Below, piece by piece: positions 22,465-26,536 of a stretch of 26,536 nucleotides of DNA. Origin of the DNA: an uncultured Collinsella sp. (GTDB taxonomy: Bacteria > Actinomycetota > Coriobacteriia > Coriobacteriales > Coriobacteriaceae); assembly GCA_902496775.1 (NCBI GenBank), contig CABVCF010000021.1, positions 1 to 26,536 of the forward strand. The letters run 5' to 3'. The notes under the pieces are model-generated. The model had not been told where the DNA came from. It ran no database searches and saw only the letters and a list, made by a program, of their open reading frames with translations. The position numbers were made by a program, and so were the translations under genes. Numbering within the stretch: the first letter of the stretch is position 1; every line of letters starts with the position of its first letter.

Positions 22465-24642
22465 ATGAACCTCCGCTCATCTCTTGCCTGCACCTCGAGC
22501 GATATCGCTCGCTGGGGGCTGCGCTCCGTCCTTAAGCGCCAGGGTGGCGTACTCCCCGGCCGCATCGCCATGAAGATCGACCCCGAGTTGCTGAGCGACC
22601 TCGCCGGCCTTGTCGACCGCAGCGTGGTGATCACCGGCACCAACGGCAAGACCACCACCTCCAATCTCATTGCCGACGCCGTTGCCGCCAGCGGCGCCAC
22701 CGTGGTATGCAACCGTGCCGGAAACAACATGGAGCCGGGCGTGGTTGGTGCCCTGCTCGAGGCGCGTGGCAACCTTAAGCGAACCGCCAGCAGCAAGCGC
22801 GTAGGCGTCTTTGAGTGCGACGAGCTCTACACGGTGCGCGTCCTGCCCAAGCTCAAGCCGACGTACTTTGTGCTGCTCAACCTGTTCCGCGACCAGCTGG
22901 ACCGCTACGGCGAGATCGACCACACCCAGGACGTCATCGCCCACGCGCTGGAGCTTTCGCCGACAACGACGCTCATCTATAACGCCGACGACCCGCTGTG
23001 TGCCTCGATTGCCGCACGCGTCCCCAACACGAGCATCGCCTTTGGCATCGACGGCGCCACCGACACCGAGTCCGACCGTATTAGCGACTCACGTTTTTGC
23101 TCACAGTGCAACGCGCCGCTGGAGTATGACTACGTGCAATACGGCCAGCTTGGCGCCTACCATTGCCCCTCGTGCGGTTGGGCACGCCCCGCACTGGTCC
23201 GCCGTGTGACGGGCGTGGAGCTCGGCTGCGACGGCTACGACTTTGACCTGGTCTTAGGATCTGCGTCCGACGCGGCTGCCGCACACATCGCCACACGCTA
23301 CAACGGCCTGTACATGGTCTACAACGTTGCCGCTGCATTCTTTGCCGCGCACGAGTTGGGCGTGGATACGGCGCTTCTACAGCCTACGCTCGATGCCTAC
23401 GTCCCCGCCGGCGGACGCATGGGCCGCTGGGATATCGCCGGCCGCACCGTCGAGGCAAACCTGGCCAAGAATCCCGTGGGCTTCGATCGACAGATCCAAT
23501 CCATTAAGACGGCGGGCGGCAGACTCTGCGCTTTCTTCCTTAACGACAACGACGCCGACGGCCACGATGTTTCGTGGATCTACGACGTCGACTTTGAGCG
23601 CATCGCCGACACGCCGGGTCTTGTCGCCTTTGCCGGCGGCACGCGCGCACACGACATGCAGGTGCGCCTCAAGTACGCCGGCATCGATGCCGCGATTATC
23701 TCGGACGTCGCGCAGGCAATTGGCGCCGTGGCAGACGAGGCCGCCGATGACACCTTCTACGCCGTCGCCAACTACACGGCCTTCCCGCCGCTGGTCAAAG
23801 AACTCGACGGGCTGAAGGGCAGCACCGCCGACGCTGTTGCTGCCCGCGCCATAGCCCGTGCCGACGGCAGCGCTCTTCCTGTCGGCATCGCGCCAGTCGA
23901 GCTTTCGCGCCCGCTGCGCATCGTCTACCTGTATCCCGATGCCCTTAACCTCTATGGCGACGGCGGCAATGTTATCGCGCTCGAGCGCCGCTGCGCTTGG
24001 CGCGGCATTCCCGTGCGTGTGGACGAGGTCCGTATGGGCGAAACGCTTGATTTGACCGATGCCGATATCGTCATGATGGGCGGTGGCTCCGACCGCGACC
24101 AGCTGGCGGTCGCACATGAACTGCTCGCTCAAAAAGACAAGGTCGCATCCTATGTTGAGGATGGCGGTTCGCTGCTCGCCATCTGCGGCAGCTATCAGCT
24201 GCTCGGCCGTTCGTACTATATGGGTGAGAATCGCATTGAGGGTCTGGGGGTCATTGCCGCCGAAACCGTGCGCGGATCCGACCGCCTGATCGGCAACGTA
24301 GCCGTCAAAACCGATCTGGCACCCGAGCCCTTTGTGGGATTTGAGAACCACGGCGGCCGCACCCTGCTCGATGCAGAGGCCACGCCACTCGGAACGTCCG
24401 TCGTCACGGGCACCGGCAACAACGGCGACGATGGCCTTGAGGGTCTGATCTACAAGGGCGTCATCGGCACGTACCTGCACGGGCCGGCGCTGCCCAAGAA
24501 CCCCGAACTCGCCGACTGGCTGATCGCGCACGCCCTCGAGCGCCGCGGCGATGCGCAGGCCACAGCCCTGCTGCCGCTCAAGCCCCTCGACGACACCTAC
24601 GAGCACGCCGCCCACGACGCAGCCATGAAGCTCCTCCCCTAG
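22465..24642 (+). CDS. murT-gatD: MurT-GatD fusion: lipid II isoglutaminyl synthase in one chain
   Basis: This 725-residue protein combines both subunits of the enzyme that amidates D-glutamate of lipid II. The MurT part (about residues 1-450) is a Mur ligase with the P-loop TGTNGKTT (57-64), FECDELYTVR, NLFRDQLDRYGE, and an inserted four-cysteine zinc ribbon (Cys212, Cys215, Cys234, Cys237). Its C-terminal domain has NDNDADGHDVSWIYDVDF, holding the catalytic-type aspartate. After a linker near 450-484, the GatD class I glutaminase part has its nucleophile in LAICGSYQLLG (Cys574) and His672 in GTYLHGPALPKNP. In the characterised staphylococcal and streptococcal enzymes these are two separate proteins. 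The start at 22465 has AGGAA upstream. It would act at the inner face of the membrane. Confidence 0.93.
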   Translation: MNLRSSLACTSSDIARWGLRSVLKRQGGVLPGRIAMKIDPELLSDLAGLVDRSVVITGTNGKTTTSNLIADAVAASGATVVCNRAGNNMEPGVVGALLEARGNLKRTASSKRVGVFECDELYTVRVLPKLKPTYFVLLNLFRDQLDRYGEIDHTQDVIAHALELSPTTTLIYNADDPLCASIAARVPNTSIAFGIDGATDTESDRISDSRFCSQCNAPLEYDYVQYGQLGAYHCPSCGWARPALVRRVTGVELGCDGYDFDLVLGSASDAAAAHIATRYNGLYMVYNVAAAFFAAHELGVDTALLQPTLDAYVPAGGRMGRWDIAGRTVEANLAKNPVGFDRQIQSIKTAGGRLCAFFLNDNDADGHDVSWIYDVDFERIADTPGLVAFAGGTRAHDMQVRLKYAGIDAAIISDVAQAIGAVADEAADDTFYAVANYTAFPPLVKELDGLKGSTADAVAARAIARADGSALPVGIAPVELSRPLRIVYLYPDALNLYGDGGNVIALERRCAWRGIPVRVDEVRMGETLDLTDADIVMMGGGSDRDQLAVAHELLAQKDKVASYVEDGGSLLAICGSYQLLGRSYYMGENRIEGLGVIAAETVRGSDRLIGNVAVKTDLAPEPFVGFENHGGRTLLDAEATPLGTSVVTGTGNNGDDGLEGLIYKGVIGTYLHGPALPKNPELADWLIAHALERRGDAQATALLPLKPLDDTYEHAAHDAAMKLLP

Positions 24643-24651
24643 CACCTCACA

Positions 24652-24687
24652 ACCACAAAGGGGACAGGCACCTTTGTGGTGGTTTTT
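24652..24687 (+). terminator. Terminator after the MurT-GatD gene
   Basis: ACCACAAAGG (24652-24661) pairs perfectly with CCTTTGTGGT (24671-24680), and TTTTT follows at 24683-24687. The loop GGACAGGCA together with the stem looks like a compact palindromic repeat unit. Confidence 0.85.
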
Positions 24688-24703
24688 CAGTTTGCCAACG
24701 ATA

Positions 24704-24732
24704 TGTGAACGGCTAAAAAAGTCTGCTATACT
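24704..24732 (+). promoter_or_regulatory. Promoter of the tRNA-Glu gene
   Basis: TATACT (24727-24732) is preceded by an extended -10 TG (24724-24725). A -35-like TGTGAA lies at 24704-24709 with a 17-base spacer. The tRNA begins 10 bases after the -10 element. Confidence 0.6.
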
Positions 24733-24742
24733 CTTTCCCGCT

Positions 24743-24819
24743 GTCCCCATCGTCTAGCGGCCAAGGACGCCACCCTTTCAAGGTGGATATCGCGGGTTCG
24801 AATCCCGCTGGGGGCACCA
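24743..24819 (+). tRNA. tRNA-Glu (anticodon UUC)
   Basis: The acceptor arms GTCCCCA (24743-24749) and TGGGGGC (24809-24815) pair with one G-U. The anticodon stem CCACC/GGTGG encloses CTTTCAA with anticodon TTC at 24777-24779. The T arm GCGGGTTCGAATCCCGC is perfect, and CCA is encoded at 24817-24819. It has its own promoter and terminator. Confidence 0.97.
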
Positions 24820-24831
24820 TTTGAGATGTGA

Positions 24832-24862
24832 AGCCCGTTACCAATTCGGTAGCGGGCTTTTT
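24832..24862 (+). terminator. Terminator of tRNA-Glu
   Basis: AGCCCGTTACC (24832-24842) pairs with GGTAGCGGGCT (24848-24858), with one T/G pair, and five Ts follow. Confidence 0.88.
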
Positions 24863-24874
24863 GCTACCGATATG

Positions 24875-24892
24875 TCGGGATTCGAACCCCGA
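24875..24892 (-). other. tRNA T-arm-like fragment in inverse orientation
   Basis: On the reverse strand TCGGG/CCCGA form a 5-bp stem around GTTCGAAT, one base longer than a true T loop. The rest of a tRNA is absent. It may be a decayed tRNA 3' end or the trace of a tRNA-targeting element. Confidence 0.35.
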
Positions 24893-24916
24893 GGGCATTA
24901 AATCACACTGTCGTCC

Positions 24917-25150
24917 AAGGGCCTGTGGGCAAAAAATAGCAAATATGAGTACTGTTACCAATTTAGTAACATCGATTTCATGCCATCAGAAGGCGATTTA
25001 GACGCCAGGCGTCCTACGGCAGAAGAATTGCAGGCGTTTATCAACTAAGTACTTGAACATATGTTGCGTAACACTGCATATTTTGCAAAAAGATAATGCT
25101 ATAGGACTTGTGACAGTACTCATATTTGGCGTTTTTTGTCCACAACCCTT
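24917..25150. repeat. MITE-like element with about 41-bp terminal inverted repeats
   Basis: The left end 24917-24958 and the reverse complement of 25110-25150 agree at roughly 34 of 41 positions, including a perfect shared CAAATATGAGTACTGT and a CAAAAAA run. The 151-base interior has no transposase; it contains a short open frame ending in ARRPTAEELQAFIN before a stop near 25048. It sits just downstream of tRNA-Glu. The layout fits a non-autonomous, inverted-repeat element. Nothing else is seen in 24820-25265 apart from the flanking terminators and the T-arm-like fragment. Confidence 0.6.
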
Positions 25151-25202
25151 TATACCTAGGCAAGTCGGCGGCAAAACGGGCTTCAAAGCGTCCTTCGCAA
25201 AC

Positions 25203-25234
25203 AAAAACCGGGGCCCGCATGATGCGGACCCCGG
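25203..25234 (-). terminator. Terminator of the glutamine synthetase gene
   Basis: CCGGGGCCCGC (25208-25218) pairs with GCGGACCCCGG (25224-25234) with one imperfect pair. On the reverse strand UUUUU follows at 25207-25203, 31 bases after the stop codon. Confidence 0.88.
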
Positions 25235-25265
25235 CTCAATACCGTGACGATATGTCAGTTACGCT

Positions 25266-26536
25266 CTACACGTAGAACAGGATGTCGTCGTAGGTCGGGA
25301 CCGGCCAGTAGTCGGCTGCCACGATCTCCTCCATGGCGTCCACGGCGGCACGCAGCGCATCCATAGCGGGAACGACCTCGTGTGCATACACGTTGGCCTG
25401 CTCCTGGCCATCGAGAGCTTCGGCCTTCTGATGCACGGCATCGAGCGCCTTAATGGAGTCGTTGATGGTGGTGATGCCGTTGCAGAGCTTGTTGAGCGTG
25501 TTCTGCTCACACTGCATGGCGGCCTCGGCGCCGGCGGCACGAATAGTCTCAAGGCCCTTAGCGACCTTGGTGGCATAGGCGGTAATGACCGGGCGATAGG
25601 TACGACGCGCCTCGCGAACCATCGTGGTAGCCTCGATGTTCATGAGCTTGTTGTACTTCTCGAGCTTGCAGTCGTAGCGGCACTGAGCCTCGGCCTTGGT
25701 CAGGACACCCGTCTCCTCAAAGAGCGCGATAGCCTTATCGGAAACAAAGGCGGGCAGGGCATCGGCCGTGGTCTTGTTGTTGGCAAGGCCGCGCTTCTCG
25801 GCCTCGACGGGCCACTCATCGGAGTAGCCGTCACCGGAGAACAGGATGCGCTGGTGATCGGTCAGGACCTTCTTGCAATACTCGAGCGCAGCGTCCTGGA
25901 ACTTATCCTCGGGCGTACCCTCAAGCGCGTCGGCGAAGGACTTGAGCGACTTGGCCACGGCGGCATCGAGCACCAGGTTGGAGTCGGAGACGTTCTGCTC
26001 GGAGCCGCAGGCACGGAACTCGAACTTATTGCCGGTGAAGGCAAACGGGGAGGTGCGGTTGCGGTCGGTGTTGTCCTGCATCAGCTTGGGCAGGGTATCG
26101 GCGCCCAGGTCGAGCACGCCGCGCGTGGCATGGACGGAAGCCTTGCCATCGATGATCTTCTCGACGACCTCGGTAAGCTGGTCGCCCAGGAAGATGGACA
26201 TAATCGCCGGAGGAGCCTCGTTGGCGCCCAGACGATGGTCGTTGCCGGCCGAGGCAACGGAGGCACGCAGGAGCTCCTGATAGTTATCGACGGCCTCGAT
26301 CACCGCGGTGAGGAAGACGATGAACTGCAGGTTGTCGAGCGGGGTGTCGCCCGGATCGAGCAGGTTCTCGGACTCGGTGCCAAGCGACCAGTTGTTGTGC
26401 TTGCCCGAACCGTTGATGCCCTCGAAGGGCTTCTCATGCAGCAGGCAGACCAAGTCGTGGCGGGAGGCAATGAGCTTCATCTTCTCCATCATGACCAGAT
26501 TCTGGTCGATGGCCTCGTTGACTTCGCCATAGACGG
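25266..26536 (-). CDS. glnN: Type III glutamine synthetase (GlnN), 3' part
   Basis: The frame is open to the right window edge, so the N-terminal part lies outside; 423 codons are present of a family usually near 700 residues. The visible part begins VYGEVNEAIDQNLVMMEKMK and includes family sequence such as GINGSGKHNNWSLGT, LGANEAPPAIMS, NRTSPFAFTGNKFEFRACGS and the C-terminal helical region ending PTYDDILFYV. GNKFEFR carries the conserved glutamate/arginine pair of the active site. The enzyme makes glutamine from glutamate, ammonia and ATP; the type III form is typical of anaerobes such as Bacteroides and some Firmicutes and Actinobacteria. A strong terminator follows its stop. The promoter is outside the window. 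Confidence 0.95.
   Translation of the reverse strand, partial: VYGEVNEAIDQNLVMMEKMKLIASRHDLVCLLHEKPFEGINGSGKHNNWSLGTESENLLDPGDTPLDNLQFIVFLTAVIEAVDNYQELLRASVASAGNDHRLGANEAPPAIMSIFLGDQLTEVVEKIIDGKASVHATRGVLDLGADTLPKLMQDNTDRNRTSPFAFTGNKFEFRACGSEQNVSDSNLVLDAAVAKSLKSFADALEGTPEDKFQDAALEYCKKVLTDHQRILFSGDGYSDEWPVEAEKRGLANNKTTADALPAFVSDKAIALFEETGVLTKAEAQCRYDCKLEKYNKLMNIEATTMVREARRTYRPVITAYATKVAKGLETIRAAGAEAAMQCEQNTLNKLCNGITTINDSIKALDAVHQKAEALDGQEQANVYAHEVVPAMDALRAAVDAMEEIVAADYWPVPTYDDILFYV

Noticed and set aside
24713..24961. Reverse-strand open frame of 82 codons covering tRNA-Glu.
   Set aside because: It is a translation of the tRNA complement and its terminator, a common false gene call.
24743..25150. 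Possible CRISPR array or integrated element with att sites near the tRNA.
   Set aside because: There are only two inverted copies, no regular direct repeats with spacers, and no integrase gene or direct duplication of the tRNA 3' end.

Overview
The window looks like a chromosomal segment of a high-GC gut actinobacterium of the Coriobacteriia, most likely Collinsella or a close relative. This is an inference from high-GC codon use, type III glutamine synthetase, a 4Fe-4S ferredoxin-rich protein, a PTS/GH4 sugar locus and several glycerol/iron-type dehydrogenases; no rRNA or other decisive marker is present.

Bases 1-4737 are an accessory island. The left edge holds a 3' fragment of a sensor histidine kinase, followed by a frameshifted reverse-strand remnant. 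Next come a promoter, two adjacent hairpins and an intrinsic terminator directly upstream of a DUF3800 gene. Convergent to it is a reverse-strand cluster of an AAA_14/DUF4143-type ATPase, an unrecognised protein and a small protein with a HEPN-like R-x4-H motif. A truncated GyrI-like domain marks the far side, next to guaA. The mix of broken genes and defence-like genes makes this the part of the window most likely to hold an undescribed system.

Bases 4738-9804 are mainly housekeeping: guaA (reverse), type I asparaginase (forward), a small XRE regulator with a perfect 24-bp palindromic operator shared with a divergent unknown gene, a DUF1648 membrane protein and the GTPase ychF.

Bases 9932-15240 form a sugar locus. 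A PTS EIICB and a GH4 6-phospho-alpha-glucosidase run leftward. A zinc alcohol/polyol dehydrogenase and a GntR/UTRA regulator run rightward. The intergenic control region carries several operator-like sites, one placed inside the -35/-10 spacer of the dehydrogenase promoter. The likely logic is uptake and phosphorylation of an alpha-glucoside, cleavage to glucose-6-phosphate plus an aglycone, and possibly oxidation of that aglycone if it is a polyol.

Bases 15372-19799 encode, on the reverse strand, a multi-cluster ferredoxin protein, an internally deleted glycerol dehydrogenase paralogue, an intact glycerol dehydrogenase and an iron-containing alcohol dehydrogenase, each separated by strong hairpins. 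Bases 20300-24642 carry two translationally coupled, mutually paralogous TPR-like proteins and a single-polypeptide MurT-GatD fusion (peptidoglycan D-glutamate amidation). The right end has tRNA-Glu(UUC), a roughly 234-bp inverted-repeat-flanked element, and the 3' part of a type III glutamine synthetase gene running off the window.
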